Shown here one piece after another: positions 55,189-64,000 of a DNA stretch of 64,000 nucleotides. The notes below the pieces were generated by a model that saw nothing but the letters and a program-made list of their open reading frames with translations, did not search any database and had not been told where the DNA came from. The DNA comes from Bauldia sp. (GTDB lineage: Bacteria; Pseudomonadota; Alphaproteobacteria; Rhizobiales; Kaistiaceae): assembly GCA_026126065.1 (NCBI GenBank), contig JAHCJY010000008.1, positions 19,829 to 83,828 on the forward strand. Reading direction: 5' to 3'. The position numbers and the translations under genes are program-made. The first letter of the stretch is position 1. Each line of letters starts with the position of its first letter.

Positions 55189-57648
55189 CTATCCCCTGAC
55201 GAGGAAGAGCGCCCCGAGCGGCGGCAGAGTCAGGCTGATCGACTGGGCCTGGCCGTGCGCCTCGATGGGTTCGGAGTGGACGCCGCCACCATTTCCAATG
55301 TTGCTGCCGCCATAGACGGCGGCATCGGTGTTGACCGCCTCGCGGTAGAAACCCGGCTCAGGGACGCCGACCCGGTAGGTCTCGCGCGGCACCGGGGTGA
55401 AGTTGCACAGGACGAGAACGTCCGGTCCGCTGTCGCCGCGGCGGGCCCACGCGACCACGCTGTTAGCCGCATCGTCCCCGATGAGCCACTGGAACCCCGC
55501 CGCGTCGCAGTCGCGCTGATGCAGCGCGGGCTGTTCCCGGTAGATGCGGTTGAGGTCGGAAACCAGCTTCTGCACCCCACGGTGGAGCGGTTCGTCCACC
55601 TGGTGCCAGTCCAGGCTCTGGCGGTGGTTCCACTCGCCCTGCTGTCCGAACTCGCTCCCCATGAAGAGGAGTTTCTTCCCCGGATGGCCCCACATGAAGG
55701 CGTAGTAGGCGCGCAGATTGGCGAAACGCTGCCAGTGGTCGCCGGGCATGCGGCCAAGGATCGAGCCTTTGCCGTGCACCACCTCGTCGTGGCTCAGCGG
55801 CAGGACGAAGTTCTCCGAGAAGGCATAGAGCAGCCCGAACGAGAGGTCGCTGTGGTGGTAGCGGCGATGGATCGGATCTTCCTTCATGTAGCGGAGCGTG
55901 TCGTGCATCCACCCCATGTTCCACTTGAAGCCGAAGCCCAGGCCGCCGGTGTAGGTTGGGTGCGAGACCCCACCGAAGGCCGTCGATTCCTCCGCGACTG
56001 TGATGATCCCCGGGGCGTTCGCATAGGCCGCCTCGTTGAGGCGGCGCAGGAAGGCGATCGCCTCGAGGTTCTCGCGGCCGCCAAACTGGTTCGGCACCCA
56101 CTCGCCGTGCTTTCGCGAGTAGTCGAGGTAGAGCATCGAGGCGACGGCATCGACCCGAAGGCCGTCGAGCCGGTAGCGTTCGAGCCAGAAGCGCGCATTG
56201 GCGGCCAGGAACGCCGCGACTTCCGCCCGGCCGAAATTGTAGATCGCCGTCCCCCAGTCCTGGTGGAAGCCCTGGCGCGGGTCGGCGTGCTCGTAAAGGT
56301 GCGTGCCGTCGAAATAGGCGAGCCCGTGAGCATCGATCGGGAAATGGCCCGGCACCCAGTCGAGGAGGATGCCGATGCCCGCCTCGTGCGCGGCGTCGAC
56401 GAACGCCATGAAGTCCTCGGGCGTCCCGAAACGGCTCGTCGGGGCGAACAGCGACACCGGCTGGTAGCCCCACGACCCGTCGAAGGGGTGCTCGGTGATC
56501 GGCAGCAGTTCGATGTGGGTGAACCCCATCTCGAGCACATAGGGAATCAGCCTGGCGCCAAGCTCGCGGTAGGTCAGCGGCCGGCCGCCCTCCTCGGGGA
56601 CGCGCATCCACGAGCCGAGATGCACCTCGTAGATCGAGATCGGCTCCTTGCGCGGATCGTCGCGGAAGCGGGCCGATTCCGCCCGCGGCGTCGCCGGAAA
56701 CACCGGCAGGTCGTAGACGATCGACGCGGTCGCCGGCGGCATCTCGGTTGCGAAGGCGAACGGGTCGGCCTTGAGCGGGAGGAGAGCCCCCGACGGGGTC
56801 CGTATTTCGTACTTGTAGCGGCGGCCGGTGACGACGCCGGGGATGAACAGCTCCCACACGCCGGCGTCGTGCCGCAGCCGCATCGGGTGGCGCCGCCCGT
56901 CCCAGCCGTTGAAATCGCCCACCACCGAAATGCGCTGGGCGTTCGGCGCCCACACCGCAAAGCGAAAGCCCTTGATCCCGTCGACCGTCAGGGCGTGGGC
57001 GCCAAGGATATGGAAGGGCCGGTCCGATCCGACGTCGCGCAGCGAGGAGAGTTCGTCGCCGGTGATCGTCGTGCCGAACGAGTAGGGGTCGTGCTCGACC
57101 GTCGACCCGGCGGCGCTGTCGACCGCGAGGCAATAGTCGGGCTTGCCGTCCGACTTGATCGTCGCGATGAAGAATCCGGCCGGGTGCGCCCGGTACATGG
57201 GGGCAAGGGCACGCTTCTCGTCGCGGCTGATGACGACGACGCGGCTCGCATGCGGCAGCAACGCCCGGATTTCCCACTGGCCTGGGGCGATCTCGTGCGG
57301 CCCGAGAACCGAGAACGGGTCGCCGTGCCGGGCCGACACGAGCGCCTCGATGACGTCGGCGCGCAGGACTTCCGACGAACGGGCCGGCGTCGACGGCATA
57401 GCTGGCGGCGGCGACGTTGACGATGCCATCGCGGTCGCGGACGACGACATTTCCCCCGCGGTGGCGGCGGACGGTGGCGCCTTTCGTTCCCTCGCTTTCG
57501 CAGCTGGCCGGACCTTCGCTGCGGCGGCTGCTTCTGCCGCGGACCCGGCTGAAGCGGAGCTGGACGTCGCCTCGGCCATGGACTCGCCCTTCGCCTTCCC
57601 GCGCGTCCGGGTGGGCGTGGCTTTGTCGCGGGGAGGACTGTCGGCCAT
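55189..57648 (-). CDS. glgB: 1,4-alpha-glucan branching enzyme
   Basis: GH13 enzyme creating alpha-1,6 branches in glycogen-like glucan. After ~80 residues of Ser/Ala/Lys-rich low-complexity sequence, 819 residues total include the early beta domains ([20 protein letters not shown]), and the catalytic barrel: nucleophile Asp in [19 protein letters not shown], acid Glu in [14 protein letters not shown] and [15 protein letters not shown]. It starts 3 bases after the TreS-maltokinase gene, so they form an operon. Confidence 0.95.
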   Translation of the reverse strand: MADSPPRDKATPTRTRGKAKGESMAEATSSSASAGSAAEAAAAAKVRPAAKARERKAPPSAATAGEMSSSATAMASSTSPPPAMPSTPARSSEVLRADVIEALVSARHGDPFSVLGPHEIAPGQWEIRALLPHASRVVVISRDEKRALAPMYRAHPAGFFIATIKSDGKPDYCLAVDSAAGSTVEHDPYSFGTTITGDELSSLRDVGSDRPFHILGAHALTVDGIKGFRFAVWAPNAQRISVVGDFNGWDGRRHPMRLRHDAGVWELFIPGVVTGRRYKYEIRTPSGALLPLKADPFAFATEMPPATASIVYDLPVFPATPRAESARFRDDPRKEPISIYEVHLGSWMRVPEEGGRPLTYRELGARLIPYVLEMGFTHIELLPITEHPFDGSWGYQPVSLFAPTSRFGTPEDFMAFVDAAHEAGIGILLDWVPGHFPIDAHGLAYFDGTHLYEHADPRQGFHQDWGTAIYNFGRAEVAAFLAANARFWLERYRLDGLRVDAVASMLYLDYSRKHGEWVPNQFGGRENLEAIAFLRRLNEAAYANAPGIITVAEESTAFGGVSHPTYTGGLGFGFKWNMGWMHDTLRYMKEDPIHRRYHHSDLSFGLLYAFSENFVLPLSHDEVVHGKGSILGRMPGDHWQRFANLRAYYAFMWGHPGKKLLFMGSEFGQQGEWNHRQSLDWHQVDEPLHRGVQKLVSDLNRIYREQPALHQRDCDAAGFQWLIGDDAANSVVAWARRGDSGPDVLVLCNFTPVPRETYRVGVPEPGFYREAVNTDAAVYGGSNIGNGGGVHSEPIEAHGQAQSISLTLPPLGALFLVRG

Positions 57649-57651
57649 TGG

Positions 57652-60600
57652 TCAGGCTTTCGTTTCGAGGATCTCGATTACACCCCGGGCCGGCGTGCCG
57701 ATCCAGTCCGGACGGTTGTTGGCCTCGTACACGATCTCGTAAAGCGCGCGCGTCAGGAGGTGGAATCGGAGAAGGCGGGCCCGGTCCGTTCCGTCTGCGA
57801 CCCAGGCGGGCGTCCCGGTCGCTGCCGCCTCATAGGCGTCGAGGAAGGCGGCGTCGACCGCCTTTCGCCATTCCGCCGAATACGCCGCGGCCGCGCCGGC
57901 CTTCTCGGCGAAGCGCTGCGCGATCGACTGCGTCGCTGCCTCGGCGGCATAGGCAAAGGACCGGAGCATGCCGGCAACGTCGCGCAGCGGCGTGTCCTTG
58001 GTGCGGCGGGCCTCCGTCGACTTGCCGGGCTCGCCCTCGAAATCGACGATGATCACGTCGTCCTTGGCGATCAGCACCTGGCCGAGGTGGAGGTCGCCAT
58101 GGACCCGCGTCCGCATTGCGTCGGCCGGCGTCGCCGCCAGCGTTCCGAGTAGCGCGAGCACGTCGGCATGGCGGGACCTCAGGGCATCCGCCGCTTCGTT
58201 CGAGCCTGCCGGGATTGCGCCGAGCGCGGCGAACGCCTGATCGGCGACCGCCGTCGATGCGGCGAGTTGGGCCGCCATGTGATCCGTTCCGATCGGCTCG
58301 GGCGCGAAGAAGGCCTCTGCGGACGGACGGGCGAGGGCGGCGTGGAGTTCACCGATGCGGCGGCCGATGATCGACGCGTAGCCGAGGAAGCGATCCTGCG
58401 ATTCCGTTGTGACCTCGGCCGGTGTCGCCACCACGTCGAGGTCGAGGTCGCGCTTCAGTTCGTCGATGGCGAGCGTGGCCGCATCGCCCTGGTTCGGGAC
58501 GAAGGCCTGGAGGACGGCGAGGGCAGTCGGCGTGCCGTCGGCGGCGATCAGTTCCACCGAGCCGAGCGCTGCCGGAATGTTCGGGAAGCGGGCCACTTCG
58601 GTGAGGTAGCGTCCCATCTCGATGTCCGGATGGATGCCGGGCTTCAGGACGCGGAACAGCTTCAGCATCATCGTCTTGCCGAGCGCGATGGACGTGTTGC
58701 TCTGCTCGACGCCAAGCCGCTTCACCTCGGCCGGGTCGATCGTCACGCCTTCCGGCAGCGCCGGCGTCGACAGGAACCGGATCGCCCCTCCCGACGCCGT
58801 CTGGATCGTGAGATCATCCTGGATGGCGGCAAGGACCGACAGGGCGAAGTCGGGCGCGTCGGCAGCGCCGTAGAGGAGCCCTGTCCGGGCGCCGCGCCGG
58901 GCGCGGGCGATCGCCGAGGCAAGGAGCGTGTCGTCCTCGCTGTCCTTGTAGGCGAGCGGCATGAAGTAGCTCTGCTTCGTGCCGCCACGGAGTGTGACTG
59001 TTACGGTCGGGAGCAGGTAGCCTTCGGTGCCGCTCCTCGTCTCGAGGACGGCGAAGTCGTCGAGTGCGGTGGTTGCGATGCGGTCCTTCTTGCCCGCGAA
59101 CCAGCGCTGGCTTGCGATGTGGCCGGGTGCGATCGTCCGCTCGAAGGCGGTCTTCTCGCGGCCGCTCAGCACCGAGGACAGCTTGTTCGAGAGGACGAGC
59201 GTGAACAGCTCCGGCGCGAGGGGAGGCGTCGTGGTCGCTGCGGCAGCCGTCAGCGTGAACCAGTAGAAGCCGTAGGCCGACAGCGTGAGCTGGTAGTACC
59301 CGTCGCCGATCATCGGGAACGGCTCGCCACCCGTCATCTCGGTCGGCACCATGCCCTTGAGGTCGGAGAGGTCCAGTTCGACCGCCTGCGGTGCGCGCGA
59401 GACGTTGGCGACGCACAGGACGCGCTCGTCGCCGAGCTCCCGGATGTATGCGAGCACCTTCCGGTTGCTCGGCAGGAGGAAGCGGAGCGTGCCGCGGCCG
59501 AACGATTTGAGGTTGCGGCGGATCGCGAGCATCCGGCGCTCCCAGGAAAGGAGGCTCGACGGCGTCCGCTGCTGCGCCTCGACGTTGACGACGTCGAAGC
59601 CGTAGATCGGGTCCTGGATCGCCGGCAGGAAAAGGCGCGCCGGGTCGGCCTTCGAGAAGCCGCCGCTCCGGTCGGGCGACCATTGCATCGGGGTCCGGAC
59701 ACCGTCGCGGTCGCCGAGATAGATGTTGTCGCCCATGCCGATCTCGTCGCCGTAATACAGGATCGGCGTGCCGGGCATGGACAGGACGAGCGAGTTCATC
59801 AGCTCGATCTTGCGCCGGTCGTTCTCGAGCAGCGGCGCGAGGCGCCGGCGGATGCCGAGATTGATCCGCGCCCGCCGCTCGGCGGCGTAGAAGCTCCAGA
59901 GATAGTCGCGCTCCTTCGACGTCACCATTTCGAGCGTCAATTCGTCGTGGTTGCGGAGGAACACCGCCCACTGCGTCCCTTCCGGGATTTCGGGCGTCTG
60001 GCGGAGAATGTCCGTGATCGGGTGCCGGTCTTCCTGCGCGATCGCCATGTACATGCGCGGCATCAGCGGGAAGTGGAACGCCATGTGGCATTCGTCGCCA
60101 TTGCCGAAATACTCGGCGGTGTCCTCGGGCCACTGGTTGGCCTCGGCGAGGAGCATCCGGTCGGTGTAGCGGACATCGAGCGCGGCGCGGATCTTCTTGA
60201 TGACCGCGTGCGTCTCCGGGATGTTCTCGTTGTTCGTTCCGTCGCGCTCGACAAGGTACGGGATGGCGTCGAGCCGGAGGCCGTCGACGCCCATGTCGAG
60301 CCAGTAGTACATCGTGTCGATGACGGCCTGGAGGACCTTCGGGTTGTCGAAGTTGAGGTCCGGCTGGTGGCTGTAGAAGCGGTGCCAGTAATAGGCCTTC
60401 GCCACCGGGTCCCACGTCCAGTTGGACGCCTCGGTGTCGAGGAAGATGATGCGGGTATCCTCGTACTTCTTGTCGGTGTCGGACCAGACGTAGAAATCCC
60501 GCGCCGCCGAGCCCGGCTTCGCCTTCCGCGCCTTCTGGAACCAGGGATGCTGGTCCGAAGTGTGGTTGATGACCAGCTCGGTGATGACGCGGATGTCGCG

Positions 60601-60882
60601 CTTGTGCGCTTCCCTGATGAACTGCTTGAAGTCCGCCATCGTCCCGTAAGACGGGTTGATGCCGCGATAGTCCGCGATGTCGTAGCCGTCGTCGCGCAGC
60701 GGCGAGGGGTAGAACGGCATGAGCCAGATCGCCGAGACGCCGAGGTCCTTGATGTAGTCGAGGCGCTGGATCAGGCCCTGGAAATCGCCGATCCCGTCAT
60801 TGTTCGCGTCGAAGTACGACTTGACATGGACCTGATAGATGATCGCGTCGCGATACCAGTCGGTCTGAGTGCGGTCGATCAT
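57652..60882 (-). CDS. treS: Trehalose synthase fused to maltokinase
   Basis: A 1076-residue fusion. Residues ~1-545 are GH13 trehalose synthase interconverting maltose and trehalose (DWYRDAIIYQVHVKSYFDAN, DGLRLDAIPYLVERDGT with the nucleophile, LLAEANQWPEDTAEY, FLRNHDELTLEMV). Residues ~560-1076 are a maltokinase with VHGDLHLGQVLI and IIVDFEGEPGKS as the phosphotransfer site. The pair converts trehalose to maltose-1-phosphate for GlgE, with glgB downstream branching the product. glgE itself is not in the window. Fused TreS-Pep2 is frequent in proteobacteria. Confidence 0.93.
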   Translation of the reverse strand: MIDRTQTDWYRDAIIYQVHVKSYFDANNDGIGDFQGLIQRLDYIKDLGVSAIWLMPFYPSPLRDDGYDIADYRGINPSYGTMADFKQFIREAHKRDIRVITELVINHTSDQHPWFQKARKAKPGSAARDFYVWSDTDKKYEDTRIIFLDTEASNWTWDPVAKAYYWHRFYSHQPDLNFDNPKVLQAVIDTMYYWLDMGVDGLRLDAIPYLVERDGTNNENIPETHAVIKKIRAALDVRYTDRMLLAEANQWPEDTAEYFGNGDECHMAFHFPLMPRMYMAIAQEDRHPITDILRQTPEIPEGTQWAVFLRNHDELTLEMVTSKERDYLWSFYAAERRARINLGIRRRLAPLLENDRRKIELMNSLVLSMPGTPILYYGDEIGMGDNIYLGDRDGVRTPMQWSPDRSGGFSKADPARLFLPAIQDPIYGFDVVNVEAQQRTPSSLLSWERRMLAIRRNLKSFGRGTLRFLLPSNRKVLAYIRELGDERVLCVANVSRAPQAVELDLSDLKGMVPTEMTGGEPFPMIGDGYYQLTLSAYGFYWFTLTAAAATTTPPLAPELFTLVLSNKLSSVLSGREKTAFERTIAPGHIASQRWFAGKKDRIATTALDDFAVLETRSGTEGYLLPTVTVTLRGGTKQSYFMPLAYKDSEDDTLLASAIARARRGARTGLLYGAADAPDFALSVLAAIQDDLTIQTASGGAIRFLSTPALPEGVTIDPAEVKRLGVEQSNTSIALGKTMMLKLFRVLKPGIHPDIEMGRYLTEVARFPNIPAALGSVELIAADGTPTALAVLQAFVPNQGDAATLAIDELKRDLDLDVVATPAEVTTESQDRFLGYASIIGRRIGELHAALARPSAEAFFAPEPIGTDHMAAQLAASTAVADQAFAALGAIPAGSNEAADALRSRHADVLALLGTLAATPADAMRTRVHGDLHLGQVLIAKDDVIIVDFEGEPGKSTEARRTKDTPLRDVAGMLRSFAYAAEAATQSIAQRFAEKAGAAAAYSAEWRKAVDAAFLDAYEAAATGTPAWVADGTDRARLLRFHLLTRALYEIVYEANNRPDWIGTPARGVIEILETKA

Positions 60883-60912
60883 GCGGACCTTTTCCGGCGT
60901 TCAGGAGAGTTG

Positions 60913-61350
60913 ATGGCGGTGGATGTGATCGAGTGCGTCGGGACGGAGGCGTTCCAGGCGGTGTGGCCGGTGATGCGGCAGCTTCGCAGCACGATTTCGG
61001 AGGATCAGTTCCTGGCGCGGGTGAAGGCCGCGCAGGGCCAGGGTTATCGTCTCTTCGCTGCCTTCCAAGAAGGCCGGCCGATCGGAGCGATCGGCTGGCG
61101 GATCGTGGACGACCTCGCATCGGGGCGCTCCCTGTATATCGACGATCTCGTGGCGGATGAAGCCGCCAGAGGGACAGGCGTCGGCCGATCCTTGATGGAT
61201 TTCGCCCGCGCCCACGCCGCCCGCCTCGGCTGCACCCAGCTCCGCCTCAACAGCGGCTTCCAGCGCAAGGGCGCGCACGCCTTCTACGAGGCCATCGGCC
61301 TGCCGCAGCGCGGGTATGCGTATGGCGAGGCGGTGCCGTTCGGGGCATGA
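60913..61350 (+). CDS. GNAT family N-acetyltransferase
   Basis: A 145-residue acetyltransferase: LYIDDLVADEAARGTGVGRSLMDFA is the acetyl-CoA strand and loop, followed by LRLNSGFQRKGAHAFYEAIG. AGGAGA precedes the ATG. It is divergent from treS and converges with GH25 across a repeat pair. Substrate unknown. Confidence 0.85.
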   Translation: MAVDVIECVGTEAFQAVWPVMRQLRSTISEDQFLARVKAAQGQGYRLFAAFQEGRPIGAIGWRIVDDLASGRSLYIDDLVADEAARGTGVGRSLMDFARAHAARLGCTQLRLNSGFQRKGAHAFYEAIGLPQRGYAYGEAVPFGA

Positions 61351-61381
61351 GCCGAGAAAGCGCTCCGTCCCTTCCTTCCCG

Positions 61382-61502
61382 CTCGTCTTCCCCGGGCTTG
61401 ACCCGGGGACCCATGATACCCCGCCCACACGCCGCGCGATGCGGCTGCAGCGTCATCGATCGATTCTTCGTGGGTTGCCGGGTCAAGCCCGGCATGACGA
61501 GG
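61382..61502. repeat. Opposed pair of dispersed palindromic repeats
   Basis: Copy one (61382-61416) reads CGTCTTCCCCGGGCTTGACC then CGGGGACCCATGA, nearly identical to the copy at 22885. Copy two (61470-61502) is inverted (GTGGGTTGCCGGGTCAAGCC then CGGCATGACGAG). Both lie between a rightward GNAT and the leftward GH25 gene. Confidence 0.85.
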
Positions 61503-61508
61503 GAACGG

Positions 61509-62231
61509 TCAGGACAAGCCTGCCCTGGCGCCTGTCCTACGCCCCGGCGACGAGAGCGACGAGATCCCCTTCTTCAGCACGTTCAGGTCCACCGGCCCTG
61601 CCACCCCGTCGACCGTTCCGGCGTTATGGTACTGCCACACGACCCAGTCGGCATTCCCCGGTTCCCACGCGATCGAGCGCCGCCACAGCGGCCGCTCGGC
61701 GATTGCATCGCCATAGTCGGCAAGGAATGCCTCTGTGGCGTAGTAGAGCACCTCGCGGCCAAAGCGGGATTCGACGGGGGCGAGGAATGCGTCGAGCTCG
61801 GCGCGGAGTTCGGCTCCCGTCGGGCGGCGGTCGCAGTTGCCGCCATATTCGAGGTCGACCACCGGGGGCAGGGTGGTCATGCCATCCGGAACGGTGGCGA
61901 GGAAGTTCGCGGCCTGGTCGGCGCCGGGGCGGCAGAAGGTGAAGAAGTGATAGGCGCCGACGGCGAGTCCGGCCTCGAGCGCGCCGTCGAGGTTGCGGGC
62001 GAACTCGCGGTCGCGATGGTCGCCGCCCTCGGTCGCCTTCATGAACACGAACGCCACGTCATCCGCGGCGACGCGCGCCCAGTCGATCTCGCCCTGATGG
62101 TGCGAGACATCGATGCCGCGCACCGGGAACCGGACGCGGTCGGGCTCGTAGTTGCGGTAGGCGAGGTAGCCACCGGCCGTGCCGGCAGCGAGGATGACGA
62201 TGGCCGGGAGGGCGTAGCGGAGGAAGCGCAA
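61509..62231 (-). CDS. GH25 family lysozyme
   Basis: A 240-residue muramidase. A single N-terminal hydrophobic segment (LPAIVILAAGTAGGYLAYR) anchors or exports it. The GH25 barrel starts GIDVSHHQGEIDWARV, has AGLAVGAYHFFTFCRPG and the catalytic acids in VVDLEYGGNC, and ends with DWVVWQYHNAGTVDGVAGPVDLN. It cuts the glycan strand of peptidoglycan. No phage genes surround it, so it is likely a housekeeping or competition enzyme. Confidence 0.92.
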   Translation of the reverse strand: MRFLRYALPAIVILAAGTAGGYLAYRNYEPDRVRFPVRGIDVSHHQGEIDWARVAADDVAFVFMKATEGGDHRDREFARNLDGALEAGLAVGAYHFFTFCRPGADQAANFLATVPDGMTTLPPVVDLEYGGNCDRRPTGAELRAELDAFLAPVESRFGREVLYYATEAFLADYGDAIAERPLWRRSIAWEPGNADWVVWQYHNAGTVDGVAGPVDLNVLKKGISSLSSPGRRTGARAGLS

Positions 62232-62306
62232 CGGCGGGAAGTCTCGGTTGAGGCGCGGGACCGTGGCCGGGCGTTATGGCGCGAGGAGGGCACGAGGCCG
62301 GTAACG

Positions 62307-62741
62307 TCAGCCGTGCCCGAGGTTGAACTGGTAGTAGATGAAGCCCTCTTCCTTGGTCGGGTCGAAGCGGCGGTAGAGCTCGCGCGCCGGCGTGTTGTCC
62401 GGCTCGGTGCCGAGCCAGGCTTCCCCGCAGCCGAGCTCGCGCCCCCAGGCGAGCATCTCCGTCATCATCCGCCGCGCAATTCCCTGCCGCAGCCACGCAT
62501 CCGCGGTGCCGACCTCGTCGATGTAGAGCTCGGCAATCTTGTCCGGGTGACGGTGGACGACGGCTGCGCACTGGCCGACGACGACCCCGTCGGCGAGCGC
62601 GAGGACCATCAGGTGGTTGGGCTCGGCGAGGTATGCCGCGACGCGGTCGGGGCGGACAGGCTCGTCGAAGGCGTCAGGGTCGACGCGGTCGAAGAGGGCG
62701 GCATCGGTGGGGCCGAGGCGTCGGATGAGGATGTCGTTCAT
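62307..62741 (-). CDS. AAC(3)-I-like GNAT acetyltransferase
   Basis: A 144-residue acetyltransferase resembling aminoglycoside 3-N-acetyltransferase I: HLMVLALADGVVVGQCAAVVHRHP, LYIDEVGTADAWLRQGIARRMM and EAWLGTEPDNTPARELYRRF. Chromosomal relatives seldom give real drug resistance. Leftward; the GH25 gene follows 75 bases on. Confidence 0.82.
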   Translation of the reverse strand: MNDILIRRLGPTDAALFDRVDPDAFDEPVRPDRVAAYLAEPNHLMVLALADGVVVGQCAAVVHRHPDKIAELYIDEVGTADAWLRQGIARRMMTEMLAWGRELGCGEAWLGTEPDNTPARELYRRFDPTKEEGFIYYQFNLGHG

Positions 62742-62768
62742 CGCCCGAAATTAGCCGCCGCAGTCTGA

Positions 62769-62858
62769 CTCGTCATCCCGGCGGAAGCCGGGACCCATGG
62801 GGTCGCCGACGCGCCTTGCCGGGTCACAATAGGCCCCGGCCTCCACCGGGGTGATGAA
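62769..62858. repeat. Palindromic repeat copies in a codirectional gap
   Basis: CGTCATCCCGGCGGAAGCCG then GGACCCATGG (62769-62802) and a GGCCCCGGCCTCCACCGGGG then TGATGAAG arm (62831-62858). They belong to the same family as 24679. This is the one pair between codirectional genes. Confidence 0.65.
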
Positions 62859-62885
62859 GGAGAAGGAAGGTACTGGCGGATCCGA

Positions 62886-64000
62886 CTACCCCGCCTGACG
62901 CCGCCGCAGATACTCGCCCGTCAGCGACCCCTTCTTCTCCATGATTTCCCCCGGCGTCCCCTCGAACACGATCTTCCCGCCCTCGCGGCCGGCGCCCGGC
63001 CCGAGGTCGATGATCCAGTCGGCGCGGGCGATGACGTCGAGATTGTGCTCGATGATGATGACCGAGCCGCCCTTGTCGACGAGGCGGTCGAACAGGCCGA
63101 TGAGGCGGGCGGTGTCGCTCATGTGGAGGCCGGTCGTCGGCTCGTCGAGGACATAGGTCTTTGCCTCGGCGCCGAGTTCGGTCGCGAGCTTCAGCCGCTG
63201 GCGTTCGCCGCCCGACAGCGTCGAGACGGACTGGCCGAGCGTGATGTAGCCGAGGCCGACGTCGTCGAGGGCCTGGAGGGTCGGCACGATCGCCTTCTCG
63301 GTGAAGAAGTCGAGCGCCTTCGTCACCGACATCGAGAGGATGTCGGCGATCGACTGGCCGCGGACCTTCATCGCCAGCACCTTCTCGGTGAAGCGCTTGC
63401 CGTCGCAGGTCTCGCAGACCGTCTCGACCGGGTCGAGGAACGCAAGGTCGGTATAGGTGATGCCGAGGCCCTTGCAGGTCGGGCAGGCGCCCTTCGAGTT
63501 GAACGAGAACATCGCGGGCTGCGTCTTGTTCGCCTTGGCGAACAGCTCGCGGATCGGGTCCATGATCTCGGCGTAGGTCGCCGGCGTCGAGCGGGACGAC
63601 GCGCCGATCGCGCCCTGGTCGATCACCACCGCATCGGGATAAGCGGCGAGGAATTCCTCGGAGATCAGCGAGCTCTTGCCGGAGCCGGCGACGCCGGTCA
63701 CCACGGTGAACACGCCCTTCGGGATGTCGACCGACACGTCGTGGAGGTTGTTGCGGGTGACGTGCTTCAGTTCGAGCTTCCCGGTCGCCTTCCGCGGCTT
63801 GTCCTTCACCGGCAGCACCTCGCGGAGCGCGGCGCCCGTCAGCGTGTCGGCCTTCTTGAGCCCCGCGAACGTCCCCTCGAACATGATCCTGCCGCCGTTG
63901 ATGCCGGCCTTGGGACCGACGTCGACGACGTGGTCGGCGATGGCCATCACGTCCGGATCGTGCTCGACGACGAGCACCGTGTTGCCCTTGTCGCGGAGCT
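62886..64000 (-). CDS. UvrA-like ABC ATPase (excinuclease subunit A paralogue), C-terminal part
   Basis: The gene enters from beyond the right edge; 371 residues are visible. They show the second ATPase: Walker A VVTGVAGSGKSSLI, the zinc module (CPTCKGLG and CETCDGKRF), signature LSGGERQRLKLATEL, Walker B VLDEPTTGLHMSD. Preceding residues (LVVEHDPDVMAIADHVVDVG) end the first ATPase. The short form with an EIMDPIRELFA linker points to the smaller UvrA-like paralogues (drug-resistance-associated) rather than housekeeping UvrA, though the full length is not seen. Confidence 0.87.
   Translation of the reverse strand, partial: LRDKGNTVLVVEHDPDVMAIADHVVDVGPKAGINGGRIMFEGTFAGLKKADTLTGAALREVLPVKDKPRKATGKLELKHVTRNNLHDVSVDIPKGVFTVVTGVAGSGKSSLISEEFLAAYPDAVVIDQGAIGASSRSTPATYAEIMDPIRELFAKANKTQPAMFSFNSKGACPTCKGLGITYTDLAFLDPVETVCETCDGKRFTEKVLAMKVRGQSIADILSMSVTKALDFFTEKAIVPTLQALDDVGLGYITLGQSVSTLSGGERQRLKLATELGAEAKTYVLDEPTTGLHMSDTARLIGLFDRLVDKGGSVIIIEHNLDVIARADWIIDLGPGAGREGGKIVFEGTPGEIMEKKGSLTGEYLRRRQAG

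Noticed and set aside
58168..61350. A 1060-residue rightward open frame opposite treS
   Set aside because: It is the antisense shadow of a clear GH13/maltokinase gene; Arg-, Asp- and Val-rich sequence with no domain. Only its last 145 residues are the real GNAT.
61509..62231. Phage endolysin
   Set aside because: No holin, tail or integrase genes nearby, and the protein has its own N-terminal membrane segment.

Overview
The window is about 64 kb of GC-rich, densely coding chromosome from an alphaproteobacterium, most likely of the Hyphomicrobiales (Rhizobiales). The evidence is gene order and family content: thrC, M16 peptidase, GNAT and a 7TM signalling protein in a row; CcrM methyltransferase beside RNase HII; a stand-alone F0 operon atpI-B-E-b'-b; a DciA-like gene, two DsbA-like genes, smc and mutY together; nadABC behind a palindromic operator; and small families typical of the order (DUF2007, DUF3096, a TIGR02301-like protein beside a NUDIX hydrolase). 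I see no prophage, insertion sequence, CRISPR array or rRNA operon. Two tRNA genes (Pro-CGG, Gln-TTG) are present. Assignments are by reading motifs and gene order only; no database search was run.

Layout. 1-4.5 kb: leftward thrC, M16 peptidase, GNAT and the start of a 7TM sensor cut by the window edge. 4.6-11 kb: an accessory block, with a lipoprotein and then a leftward, overlapping trio of an OvoA-type thiohistidine enzyme, an ATP-grasp ligase and a nicotianamine-synthase-like enzyme, preceded by a secreted VWA/Ig-repeat protein. 11.2-16.1 kb: ccrM, rnhB and the F0 ATP synthase operon with a recognisable promoter and terminator. 16.3-22.9 kb: the DciA-like, DsbA-like, smc and mutY run. 23-31 kb: a PA0069-type radical SAM protein, then glyS and glyQ kept apart by a TetR/GST pair and a PAS-domain fragment. 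31-36 kb: a TrmN6-like methylase, polyprenyl diphosphate synthase, a TPR protein and ispE. 36-40 kb: nadABC. 40-50 kb: cell wall hydrolase, an orphan protein, and a long leftward run (MGS-like/amidohydrolase fusion, ygfZ, HD hydrolase, tyrosine phosphatase, NadQ-like regulator, ppdK). 50-55 kb: NUDIX, collagen-like secreted protein, cold-shock gene, tRNAs, an ACMSD-like hydrolase and a TetR regulator. 55-64 kb: glgB and a TreS-maltokinase fusion, two GNATs, a GH25 lysozyme and a UvrA-like ABC protein cut by the end of the window.

The best candidate for an undescribed system is the trio at 5.2-9.0 kb. OvoA makes a thio-histidine, ATP-grasp enzymes ligate carboxylates to amines, and nicotianamine-synthase-like enzymes transfer aminobutyrate from SAM, in opine metallophores onto histidine. 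With 4-nt overlaps between neighbours, they look like one pathway to a modified thiohistidine, possibly a metallophore or redox cofactor. Other notable items are the methylglyoxal-synthase-like domain fused to an amidohydrolase, a plausible NadQ regulator and operator pair for nadABC, a secreted collagen-like protein with GPAGER hexamers, and mirrored palindromic repeats placed mainly between convergent genes.
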